This document shows positions 1 to 6,254 of a stretch of DNA of 20,589 bases, in pieces. Below the pieces are notes generated by a model. The model was given only the letters and a program-made list of their open reading frames with translations, did no database searches and was not told the DNA's origin. The DNA lies in assembly GCA_009920225.1 (NCBI GenBank), contig RGAJ01000004.1:1-20589 (forward strand), read 5' to 3'. Both the position numbers and the translations under genes were made by a program. How positions within the stretch are numbered: position 1 is the stretch's first letter; the number at the start of each line of letters is the position of its first letter. The stretch is from Paracoccaceae bacterium (GTDB taxonomy: Bacteria; Pseudomonadota; Alphaproteobacteria; Rhodobacterales; Rhodobacteraceae).

Positions 1-1
1 T

Positions 2-277
2 GCCAAGGTTGCCGATCAAATTCTGGTCGATGCCAAAGCACCGAAAGATGCGGTTTTGCCGGGTGGAAATGGATTGGCCTTTGATTGGACATTGATTGCG
101 GGCAGACGTTGGTCGGTTCCATGGTTGTTGGCAGGGGGGCTCACCGCGCAAAACGGGGCCTTGGCAATCCAAAAAACGGGTGCGCGCCAATTGGACGTAT
201 CCTCGGGCGTTGAATCCGCGCCCGGAATAAAAGACGCAGAAAAAATTCGCGCCTTTATTGCCGCTGTCGCCACCTAA
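2..277 (+). CDS. trpF: Phosphoribosylanthranilate isomerase, C-terminal part (5' end outside window)
   Basis: This frame is open from the first complete codon of the window to TAA at 275-277, so the start lies upstream. TrpF converts N-(5-phosphoribosyl)anthranilate to CdRP in cytoplasmic tryptophan synthesis. The visible 91 codons match the C-terminal third of the TIM barrel. They contain the PGGNG-x-x-FDW stretch, the LAGGL phosphate-binding strand, and the closing DVSSGVE-x-x-PG-x-KD motif, which includes the conserved aspartate of the barrel end. It is followed 63 nt later by trpB on the same strand, which supports the assignment and suggests one operon. Nothing looks degraded. Family assignment is confident; full length cannot be judged. 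Confidence 0.93.
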   Translation, partial: AKVADQILVDAKAPKDAVLPGGNGLAFDWTLIAGRRWSVPWLLAGGLTAQNGALAIQKTGARQLDVSSGVESAPGIKDAEKIRAFIAAVAT

Positions 278-295
278 TGCCTTTACGCCCCGCGC

Positions 296-329
296 GTCAC
301 AGGATACATCTTTGCAAAATCCTTGTGAC
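296..329 (+). promoter_or_regulatory. Hairpin between trpF and trpB, just before the trpB Shine-Dalgarno
   Basis: GTCACAGGAT at 296-305 pairs with ATCCTTGTGAC at 319-329, a 10-bp stem with one bulged T and a 13-nt loop. It ends exactly where the trpB GGAG ribosome-binding site (330-333) begins. It could be an mRNA processing or translation-control structure. No leader peptide or run of Trp codons is visible, so classical attenuation is not supported. Confidence 0.4.
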
Positions 330-340
330 GGAGACGCGTT

Positions 341-1588
341 ATGGCAAACGACTTGTTCAACAGCTTTATGACTGGCCCAGATGAAAAAGGCCGTTTTGGT
401 CAGTTCGGTGGGCGATTTGTATCCGAGACCCTAATGCCCCTCATCCTTGAGCTGGAACAGCAGTACGAAAATGCCAAAACCGACAAAGTGTTTTGGGATG
501 AAATGCACGATCTTTGGACCCACTATGTCGGACGCCCAAGCCCATTGTATTTTGCAGAACGCCTGACAGATCATTTAGGTGGCGCAAAGATTTATCTCAA
601 ACGTGACGAGCTGAACCATACTGGCGCTCACAAAATCAACAACGTTTTGGGCCAAATCATTCTGGCGCGTCGCATGGGGAAATCTCGGATTATTGCCGAA
701 ACCGGCGCGGGCCAACATGGTGTTGCCACTGCAACCGTCTGTGCAAAATTCGGTTTGAAATGTGTGGTTTACATGGGCGCACATGACGTTCAACGCCAAG
801 CCCCCAACGTGTTTCGCATGCGCTTGCTGGGCGCAGAGGTGATCCCCGTCACCTCAGGCCGTGGCACGTTGAAAGACGCAATGAACGACGCGCTGCGCGA
901 TTGGGTGACCAATGTACGCGATACATTCTATTGCATCGGGACAGTCGCTGGTCCACATCCATATCCTGCGATGGTGCGTGATTTCCAATCGATCATCGGC
1001 AAAGAAGCAAAAGAACAAATCATGGCGGCAGAAGGTCGCTTGCCCGATACAATCATCGCGGCAATCGGCGGCGGATCAAACGCGATGGGTTTGTTTTATC
1101 CTTTCCTTGACGACAAAAGCGTCAACATCATCGGGGTTGAGGCAGGCGGCAAGGGCGTAAATGCAAAAATGGAACATTGCGCCTCTTTGACAGGGGGCCG
1201 CCCGGGCGTTCTTCATGGCAACCGCACCTATTTGTTGCAAGACGAGGATGGACAGATCCAAGAAGGCTTCTCAATCTCGGCAGGCCTTGATTATCCTGGC
1301 ATTGGTCCGGAACATGCGTGGCTTCATGACATCGGTCGTGCTCAGTATGTGTCCATCACTGACGCAGAAGCATTAGAAGCCTTTCAGCTCAGCTGCTCGA
1401 CAGAAGGTATTATCCCTGCGTTGGAACCAAGCCATGCTTTGGGACACGTCATGAAAATTGCTCCGACCTTGCCAAAGGATCATTTGATTATCATGAATAT
1501 GTGCGGCCGTGGTGACAAAGACATCTTTACTGTTGCCCGCCACCTTGGATTTGACATGAATGGTCCTGAGGGGCGTGACAGCCAGTAA
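341..1588 (+). CDS. trpB: Tryptophan synthase beta subunit
   Basis: TrpB catalyses PLP-dependent condensation of indole with L-serine to give tryptophan, normally as an alpha2-beta2 complex with TrpA. The 415-aa product has the usual length. Key residues are visible: the PLP lysine K98 in HTGAHKIN, the catalytic glutamate E120 in AETGAGQHG, and the phosphate-binding GGGSNA loop at 243-248. The N-terminal [13 protein letters not shown] segment is typical. The start is fixed by GGAG at 330-333, seven bases before ATG. It follows trpF by 63 nt. No trpA follows; the gene ends at a terminator and meets convergent typA, so trpA must lie elsewhere, which is not unusual in this group. Confidence 0.97.
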   Translation: MANDLFNSFMTGPDEKGRFGQFGGRFVSETLMPLILELEQQYENAKTDKVFWDEMHDLWTHYVGRPSPLYFAERLTDHLGGAKIYLKRDELNHTGAHKINNVLGQIILARRMGKSRIIAETGAGQHGVATATVCAKFGLKCVVYMGAHDVQRQAPNVFRMRLLGAEVIPVTSGRGTLKDAMNDALRDWVTNVRDTFYCIGTVAGPHPYPAMVRDFQSIIGKEAKEQIMAAEGRLPDTIIAAIGGGSNAMGLFYPFLDDKSVNIIGVEAGGKGVNAKMEHCASLTGGRPGVLHGNRTYLLQDEDGQIQEGFSISAGLDYPGIGPEHAWLHDIGRAQYVSITDAEALEAFQLSCSTEGIIPALEPSHALGHVMKIAPTLPKDHLIIMNMCGRGDKDIFTVARHLGFDMNGPEGRDSQ

Positions 1589-1611
1589 TACCCCGCGACT
1601 ACGATCGATGC

Positions 1612-1650
1612 GACCCGACCAGCCCCGTGCTCTGTCGGGTCTTTATGTCT
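1612..1650 (+). terminator. Rho-independent terminator after trpB
   Basis: GACCCGAC (1612-1619) and GTCGGGTC (1634-1641) form an 8-bp GC-rich stem with a 14-nt loop. A T-rich stretch follows (TTTATGTCTTTT). It lies 24 nt after the trpB stop codon. Confidence 0.65.
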
Positions 1651-1682
1651 TTTGCTTAAGCTAAAGACAATGCCTTCGGCGA

Positions 1683-1765
1683 GGATATTTTTAGACAGAA
1701 AATGCAATCTTCTGAGCAATCATTTTCTGTCTGCCAAATATCCCGGGGTTTGGGGCAGAGCCCCA
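1683..1765. repeat. Dispersed intergenic element, copy R1 (palindromic form)
   Basis: A long imperfect hairpin: GGATATTT (1683-1690) pairs with AAATATCC (1736-1743), and inside it AGACAGAAAATG (1693-1704) pairs with CATTTTCTGTCT (1721-1732) around a 16-nt loop. On the minus strand the right arm is preceded by a GGGGC-TCT-GCCCC hairpin (1753-1765), which gives the same unit order as R2 and R3: GC hairpin, CCCC, GATATTT, GACAGAAAATG. It sits in the convergent trpB/typA gap, beyond the typA terminator. Confidence 0.75.
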
Positions 1766-1785
1766 ATAAAGCGTGCACAAAAGAA

Positions 1786-1815
1786 AACCGCCCCAAGCTG
1801 GGGCGGTTGTTTTTA
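1786..1815 (-). terminator. typA terminator
   Basis: AACCGCCCCA (1786-1795) and TGGGGCGGTT (1799-1808) form a perfect 10-bp stem with a 3-nt loop. It starts 4 nt after the typA stop on the minus strand and is followed there by TTCTTTT. The plus strand also has a T run after the stem (GTTTTTAG), so it may act in both directions. Confidence 0.8.
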
Positions 1816-3630
1816 GTTTTGTTTTGACATCCGCTTGCGTTCATGCGGATCCAGATACCGTTTGCGCAAGCGGATCGATTCTGGTGTGACCTCTACCAAT
1901 TCATCATCATTGATATAGGCGATTGCCTCTTCGAGGCTGAAATTGATATGCGGCGTCAAACGAACGGCGTCGTCTGTTCCTGAGGCGCGGACGTTGGTAA
2001 GTTTTTTACCCTTTAAAGGGTTCACCTCGAGGTCATTGTCGCGGCTATGTTCGCCGATGATCATGCCTTGGTAAATTTTGGCTTGTGGGCCAAGGAACAT
2101 GCGGCCGCGTTCTTCCAAATTCCAAAGGGCGTAGGCCACGGCTTCGCCGTCTTCCATGGAAATCAAAACCCCTGCACGGCGGCCTGGAATTGATCCTTTG
2201 TACTCTGACCAGCTATGGAACACGCGGTTCAAAACGCCAGTCCCGCGCGTGTCGGTTAGGAATTCACCATGATACCCAATCAGACCACGCGAAGGGACAT
2301 GGGCGATGATACGGGTTTTTCCCGCGCCTGCGGGGCGCATTTCGACCAAGTCACCCTTGCGTGCGCCAGTAATTTTTTCGATCACAGCGCCTGAATAATC
2401 GTCGTCAACGTCGATTGTGACCTCTTCGATGGGCTCCAGGCGTTTGCCGTTTTCTTCACGCATCAGAACTTGCGGGCGCGAGATGGACAATTCAAACCCT
2501 TCGCGTCGCATATTTTCAATCAAAACACCCATTTGCAATTCGCCGCGGCCTGCGACTTCAAAGGCTTCGCCACCGGGTGTATCGGTGACTTTGATCGCGA
2601 CGTTGCTTTCTGCTTCTTTCATCAGGCGTTCGCGGATGACGCGGCTTTGTACTTTTTTGCCTTCGCGCCCGGCAAGGGGGCTGTCATTGATGCCAAATGT
2701 CACGGTGATTGTGGGCGGATCGATGGGTTGTGCTTCCAGCGGTTCGTCTACTGCCAAGGCGCACAATGTATCGGAAACCGTCGATTTGGTCATGCCGGCC
2801 AGCGAAACGATGTCGCCGGCAATCGCTTCGTCGATGTCTTGTTGGCCAAGGCCGCGGAACGCTTGGATCTTTGTAACCCGAAACTGTTCGATCTTTTGGC
2901 CAATGCGTGACAAAGATTGGATTGTTTGCCCTACTTTTAGTTTGCCGCTTTCGACGCGGCCGGTCAGGATGCGGCCCACAAATGGATCACTGCCCAATGT
3001 GGTTGCCAGCATCCGGAAATCTTCGTTCTGGCGGGCCAACTGGCGTGGTGCAGGGACGTGATTGATAATCAACTGGAACAATGCGTCCAAATTCTTGCGA
3101 GGGCCATCAAGCTCTGTATCTGCCCAACCTGAGCGACCTGAGGCGTACATATGTGGGAAATCCAGCTGGTCTTCGTTTGCACCAAGCGCCACGAAGAGGT
3201 CGAAACATTCGTCCAATGCACGATCTGGTTCGGCGTCAGGTTTGTCGACTTTGTTCAACACGACGATCGGGCGCAGGCCAAGGGCCAACGCTTTTGATGT
3301 GACGAATTTGGTCTGTGGCATTGGGCCTTCTGCGGCGTCTACCAACAAAACGACACCGTCCACCATCGATAGGATACGTTCCACTTCGCCGCCGAAATCG
3401 GCGTGACCGGGTGTGTCCACGATGTTGATGCGGTGACCATGCCATTCGACGGATGTCGCTTTGGCCAAAATGGTAATTCCGCGTTCGCGTTCCAAGTCAT
3501 TGCTGTCCATGGCGCGCTCGGCCACAGCTTGGTTCGCGCGAAACGCGCCTGATTGTTTTAAAAGTTCGTCAACCAATGTTGTTTTGCCGTGGTCAACGTG
3601 CGCAATAATCGCGATATTGCGTAGATCCAT
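1813..3630 (-). CDS. typA: Translational GTPase TypA/BipA
   Basis: TypA (BipA) is a ribosome-associated translational GTPase of the EF-G type, linked to 50S assembly and stress or low-temperature growth. The 605-aa product shows G1 HVDHGKTT (11-18), switch I RERGITI (48-54), G3 DTPGH (72-76) and G4 NKVDK (126-130). The C-terminal half carries the EF-G-like and BipA-specific domains, including RGLIGYHGEFLTDTRG. I chose the ATG at 3630 because homologues begin with MDLRNIAIIAHVD and a GGCGGA sequence lies upstream. An in-frame ATG at 3645 would add five residues. The gene converges on trpB and ends at a strong hairpin terminator. Confidence 0.97.
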   Translation of the reverse strand: MDLRNIAIIAHVDHGKTTLVDELLKQSGAFRANQAVAERAMDSNDLERERGITILAKATSVEWHGHRINIVDTPGHADFGGEVERILSMVDGVVLLVDAAEGPMPQTKFVTSKALALGLRPIVVLNKVDKPDAEPDRALDECFDLFVALGANEDQLDFPHMYASGRSGWADTELDGPRKNLDALFQLIINHVPAPRQLARQNEDFRMLATTLGSDPFVGRILTGRVESGKLKVGQTIQSLSRIGQKIEQFRVTKIQAFRGLGQQDIDEAIAGDIVSLAGMTKSTVSDTLCALAVDEPLEAQPIDPPTITVTFGINDSPLAGREGKKVQSRVIRERLMKEAESNVAIKVTDTPGGEAFEVAGRGELQMGVLIENMRREGFELSISRPQVLMREENGKRLEPIEEVTIDVDDDYSGAVIEKITGARKGDLVEMRPAGAGKTRIIAHVPSRGLIGYHGEFLTDTRGTGVLNRVFHSWSEYKGSIPGRRAGVLISMEDGEAVAYALWNLEERGRMFLGPQAKIYQGMIIGEHSRDNDLEVNPLKGKKLTNVRASGTDDAVRLTPHINFSLEEAIAYINDDELVEVTPESIRLRKRYLDPHERKRMSKQN

Positions 3631-3743
3631 GTGTATTTCCGCCATCTAGTAAGGTTTGAGGGCGGCCTAAACGGAAATGAAACAAAACACCAGTACATAA
3701 TAGGTCGCAGGGCGTTATTGTTATCAATTGGCCTATTTTGGGG

Positions 3744-4106
3744 CTACTTTGGTGCTTTGCAATCGCGATTTCCGTATTTTAGGGTGCAGGCATTTTGTGT
3801 GCATTGTGCGATCTGGGCATTTCGTTCGGCGGCGTTTATGTCAACAGGTTTTACGACAGTATAGGGAACATCGACATAATTATAGTCATGTTCGCAAATG
3901 GTTTGGTTTCCGTTTTGTGTGCAAACGGATTTTCCCGTGAACTCTTTTTCACGACGATACTCTGTGACCAGACGTTTTTCGATTTTGACAGGAATGATCT
4001 TTGACCAATGTACAGAACAGGCCGATTGTTCTGTTTTGAACTCGGGCGTGCTGCATCCGACCAAGATCCCTGCGGCGGCAATGACTGCGAAACGAATATG
4101 GGTCAT
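3744..4106 (-). CDS. Cysteine-rich small lipoprotein, unrecognised family
   Basis: A 120-aa protein with a lipoprotein signal: a short basic N-terminus, a hydrophobic core (FAVIAAAGILVG) and a lipobox ending at C18, so it should be exported and lipidated. The mature part holds six more cysteines (C30, C62, C71, C102, C107, C116), enough for three periplasmic disulfides. It has a lysine/arginine-rich middle and a tyrosine-rich segment near residues 75-83. The start is set by AGGAG seven bases before ATG. The frame continues upstream to 4355, but that extension has no ribosome-binding site and lacks signal-peptide character. I do not recognise the family. It is transcribed in the same direction as typA, about 110 nt upstream of it. 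Confidence 0.75.
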   Translation of the reverse strand: MTHIRFAVIAAAGILVGCSTPEFKTEQSACSVHWSKIIPVKIEKRLVTEYRREKEFTGKSVCTQNGNQTICEHDYNYVDVPYTVVKPVDINAAERNAQIAQCTQNACTLKYGNRDCKAPK

Positions 4107-4242
4107 TTTATGCTCCTTGCATGGGGACCATATTCTGTTTTTGCAGGATGGCAAATCAACAATTTTGTGTTTGCGGATTTTAGCCTTGTGACGTGTCCTC
4201 GTCCGTCGCGGTGAGGAATGCCATGTGGTTCTCTTCCTCTGA

Positions 4243-4428
4243 ATGGTGAAATTTGAACATGGCATAAAAAGCTGTGCGATGGAATTGATCGCCACGCTCG
4301 ATATGCATTCGGATGACTTAGAAACGGCCAAACGCTCGATCGAACATGCGCTCAATCAAATTCAAAGCGCGTCCAAGTCGATGGCGGAAAAGAAATCAGA
4401 CTACACAAAACGCGCCCTGCGTGATTAG
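4243..4428 (+). CDS. Small hypothetical protein (61 aa)
   Basis: The frame is open from ATG 4243 to TAG and its codon use resembles that of neighbouring genes. The product is hydrophilic and probably helical, rich in Glu, Lys, Ser and Ala (DDLETAKRSIEHALNQI), with no signal peptide or membrane segment. Neither ATG 4243 nor the internal ATG 4279 has a good Shine-Dalgarno. A GAGG at 4213-4216 precedes a nine-codon frame at 4223-4249 that overlaps the 4243 start, so translation might be coupled. No family recognised. Reality of the gene is plausible, not certain. Confidence 0.42.
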   Translation: MVKFEHGIKSCAMELIATLDMHSDDLETAKRSIEHALNQIQSASKSMAEKKSDYTKRALRD

Positions 4429-4450
4429 CATATCAGGTTGGTCTATTCTC

Positions 4451-4687
4451 ATGACACATGATCCGCTGAACACCTATCGACCATGCGTCAAATGTACGAT
4501 CACGCGGATCATCATGTTTATGGCGGTCAGTTTTTTCATCATGGCGATGATCTTTCTACAGCCTGCCCAAGCGGTTGCTTTGGCGGCCAAATTGCCGTCC
4601 CCGGCCGTTATTGGTGGCGGTATTGTGGTGTTGGCAATGCTGGAGTTTTTGCGCCGTTTATGGGTGCATTCCAAGCGCGCATCATAG
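4451..4687 (+). CDS. Small two-segment membrane protein (78 aa), unrecognised
   Basis: Predicted inner-membrane protein with two hydrophobic segments, about residues 17-36 and 51-70, separated by a short Ala/Pro loop, and a basic C-terminal tail (RRLWVHSKR). A CxxC pair (C12, C15) lies just before the first segment. The frame is open further upstream (to 4346), but that part is basic and poorly protein-like. ATG 4451 is preferred because the membrane-protein character starts there, although its ribosome-binding site is weak (AGGTTGG at 4435-4441). It lies 22 nt after the 61-aa gene on the same strand. Its stop meets the convergent 47-aa gene with a 6-nt overlap. No function can be assigned. 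Confidence 0.55.
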   Translation: MTHDPLNTYRPCVKCTITRIIMFMAVSFFIMAMIFLQPAQAVALAAKLPSPAVIGGGIVVLAMLEFLRRLWVHSKRAS

Positions 4688-4825
4688 GTCTGCGGTGAAC
4701 TCGGTCAATCGGCGCGTATGTTGAACCGGTTGAATGCCATCTGAATAAATCACGATCTTTATGGCAGGTTGGGCGTTTTTTTCGCCCCAAAAAAACTTTT
4801 TAATAAAATACGTTAGCCGTTTCAT
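4682..4825 (-). CDS. Small basic protein (47 aa), unrecognised
   Basis: The frame has a strong Shine-Dalgarno (AGGAG, eight bases before ATG 4825), which argues that it is expressed. The N-terminal third is basic and aromatic (KRLTYFIKKFFWG) and could bind membrane or nucleic acid. The rest is a mixed strand-like segment (AIKIVIYSDG) and an acidic end. The open frame extends to 4945, but the extension has no ribosome-binding site. The AAAAAAA run at 4771-4795 (minus-strand reading) falls inside the gene, in a GGGGCG/CGCCC hairpin-like context. It converges tail to tail on the 78-aa membrane protein gene. No family recognised. Confidence 0.55.
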   Translation of the reverse strand: MKRLTYFIKKFFWGEKNAQPAIKIVIYSDGIQPVQHTRRLTEFTADL

Positions 4826-4933
4826 AGCGTGTCTCCTTGTTGTTGAATACCTCTGCAAAACCTGTGCCAGAGCGGAAATATCTCGAATGGGTATAAGGTG
4901 AGTTAAAAGGTTAGGTGCATTGAATTGAGTATG

Positions 4934-4967
4934 ATTAACTAACATGCTGCTTTATGCTGCAGTTAAT
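4934..4967 (+). promoter_or_regulatory. Candidate regulator-binding region upstream of the response regulator
   Basis: An inverted repeat, ATTAACT (4934-4940) and AGTTAAT (4961-4967), encloses a direct repeat of ATGCTGC at 4944-4950 and 4954-4960. The direct repeats are spaced 10 bp, one helical turn. The block lies 35-69 nt before the ATG at 5003, where a promoter or operator would be expected. Function is inferred from layout only. Confidence 0.35.
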
Positions 4968-5002
4968 ATGTAAGACAAACAAAAGTATGTATTGGGGACG
5001 TT

Positions 5003-5668
5003 ATGCAAGCGCAAGCAATGGGAACGACACGCGACACAATGGGCGCTGTTGATTGTATGAAAGTCTTGGTTGCTGATGATCACGAGATGATCTTGGACAT
5101 CGCGCGGATGTATTTGGCGCAACAAGTGGACATGTTGGTTGAAACCGCCTGTAATCTTGCCGAAGCGGTCGAAGCCTTTCAAAACAATGGTCCGTTCGAT
5201 GTTGTGGTTTTGGATTACAACATGCCAGGAATGGACGGGTTGAATGGTCTCAAGCAGATGGTCGCATTGGCTGGATCGAAACCTGTGGCCTTGATCACGG
5301 GCAATCCAACCACATCCTTGATGAACCAAGCTTTGGACGAAGGGGCAGCAGGGATCATTTCCAAAAGCCTTCCGATCAAATCCTTGGCGAACTCGATCCG
5401 ATTTATTCATTCTGGAGAAACCTACATCCCGCTGCATCTGATCAAAGACGATGCCAAACGCGACGCGGTGCAAACCGGCCCGCTGAGCGCGCGTGAGATG
5501 ACCGTATTGGAATACTTGGGCCAAGGTAAAAAGAACAAAGATATCGCAGCCGAGCTGGGCCTGTCAGAGGGCACAGTGAAAATGCACGTGATGTCGATTT
5601 GTAAGAAATTAGAAGCATCCAATCGCACCCAAGCGGTTGTGAATGCACGCGACAGCGGGCTGTTGTAA
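5003..5668 (+). CDS. NarL/LuxR-family response regulator
   Basis: A 221-aa two-component response regulator. The receiver domain spans about residues 19-140, with acidic pair D25-D26, phospho-acceptor D71 in VVLDYNMPGMDG, the switch Thr T99 and conserved K121. The C-terminal LuxR-type helix-turn-helix covers about 161-221 (LSAREMTVL, NKDIAAELGLSEGTVKMHV). It should bind DNA after phosphorylation on D71. ATG 5003 follows GGGGAC and adds an 18-residue N-terminal extension before the canonical start; an internal ATG at residue 19 is the alternative. No histidine kinase gene is adjacent, so it is an orphan here. It ends at a strong shared terminator facing the sigma-factor relic. The target genes cannot be read from the sequence. 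Confidence 0.93.
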   Translation: MQAQAMGTTRDTMGAVDCMKVLVADDHEMILDIARMYLAQQVDMLVETACNLAEAVEAFQNNGPFDVVVLDYNMPGMDGLNGLKQMVALAGSKPVALITGNPTTSLMNQALDEGAAGIISKSLPIKSLANSIRFIHSGETYIPLHLIKDDAKRDAVQTGPLSAREMTVLEYLGQGKKNKDIAAELGLSEGTVKMHVMSICKKLEASNRTQAVVNARDSGLL

Positions 5669-5686
5669 TCAGCCTAGCTTGGGGGA

Positions 5687-5724
5687 GGGCCCAGAAACCA
5701 ATGGTATTGGTTTTTGGGCCTTTA
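5687..5724 (+). terminator. Strong hairpin terminator after the response regulator
   Basis: The segment 5688-5702 pairs with 5706-5720: a 15-bp stem (one G-T pair) with a 3-nt loop, followed by TTTATA. The stem opens GGCCCAGAAACC and closes GGTTTTTGGGCC. It lies 19 nt after the response regulator stop and directly after the stop of the convergent sigma relic. Confidence 0.85.
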
Positions 5725-6078
5725 TACTTGCATTTGTTCCATGATCAATGAATGCGCCCGCTCAATTGCCGCGCGTTTGATTTGCGACACCCGTCCTGTT
5801 GTCACGCCCAAGATTGCCGCGACTTCATAGACGTTCAATTCCTAAACATAATACAGTTGTAACACCAACGCTTCGCGTTCGGGCAGGCGGGAAATTGCGG
5901 TCTTGAGCATGCGGCGCAATTGCGCCATATGCGTGGCCTCTTCGGGGGACGGGGTGACGTCTTGGAACAGCAGCGAATGATCGGTGTAGACTTCGTCCAA
6001 GGATTTCACCTTACTGGATTGGAACCGTGCTTGCCAGCTTTCTAATTCGCTTTGATCCATTTCCATGTGGATGGCCAA
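5722..6078 (-). pseudogene. fliA: Remnant of a FliA-type (sigma-28) sigma factor with an in-frame amber codon
   Basis: Translated on the minus strand, the frame gives the end of sigma region 3 (LAIHMEMDQSELESW), a linker, and region 4: LPEREALVLQLYYV, then TAG at 5842-5844, then ELNVYEVAAILGVTTGRVSQ and a normal stop at 5722-5724. In FliA proteins the motif is LYY-x-EELN, so the amber replaces the first Glu; one base change (GAG to TAG) explains it. There is no frameshift. Upstream, a TAA at 6079-6081 closes the frame and regions 1-2 and most of region 3 are absent, so the gene is also missing its 5' half. Family is inferred from the region 4 motifs. Read-through of the amber would still give only a C-terminal fragment. 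Confidence 0.8.
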
Positions 6079-6195
6079 TTATTCGACCAGCTTAAACTCG
6101 GGTTGCTCTGGCGCCGCTGTTTTGGGCCCTGACTCTGCCCGAGTCCAATCATTCAACGATTTCAAAAGTGCTGACATTCGTTTATCCATTGCCAT
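6079..6195 (-). CDS. Possible 38-aa ORF immediately upstream of the sigma relic
   Basis: From ATG 6195 to TAA 6079-6081 the frame encodes MAMDKRMSALLKSLNDW... ending in PEFKLVE, hydrophilic and helical. Alternative starts at 6189 and 6177 lie in the same frame. A GTGGGA sequence precedes the ATG. It is in the same frame as the sigma relic and separated from it only by the TAA, so it may be a real small gene, or the 5' side of a deletion junction in the old sigma gene. It does not resemble sigma region 2. I do not recognise it. Confidence 0.25.
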   Translation of the reverse strand: MAMDKRMSALLKSLNDWTRAESGPKTAAPEQPEFKLVE

Positions 6196-6254
6196 TCCCA
6201 CGCCCCACGCGTCGTTGATATTTATAACGGCACAACGATCAAAGCTTTTATCCG

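Noticed and set aside
1683..1765. Insertion sequence or miniature transposon ends
   Set aside because: No transposase, no terminal inverted repeats with target duplication visible; the modular hairpins next to stop codons fit a terminator-associated repeat better.
2417..3061. Long open frame (214 codons) on the plus strand opposite typA
   Set aside because: It is antisense to a certain typA gene; the product is Ser/Arg-rich with no domain and no ribosome-binding site.
4223..4249. Nine-codon frame with GAGG upstream as a leader peptide
   Set aside because: Too short to support, with no repeated regulatory codons; mentioned only as a possible coupling aid for the 61-aa gene.
4765..4797. GC stem with T and A runs as a terminator for the 78-aa gene
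   Set aside because: The sequence lies within the 47-aa coding region and encodes its FFWGEKNA segment; the stem is only about five base pairs, so it is weak evidence.
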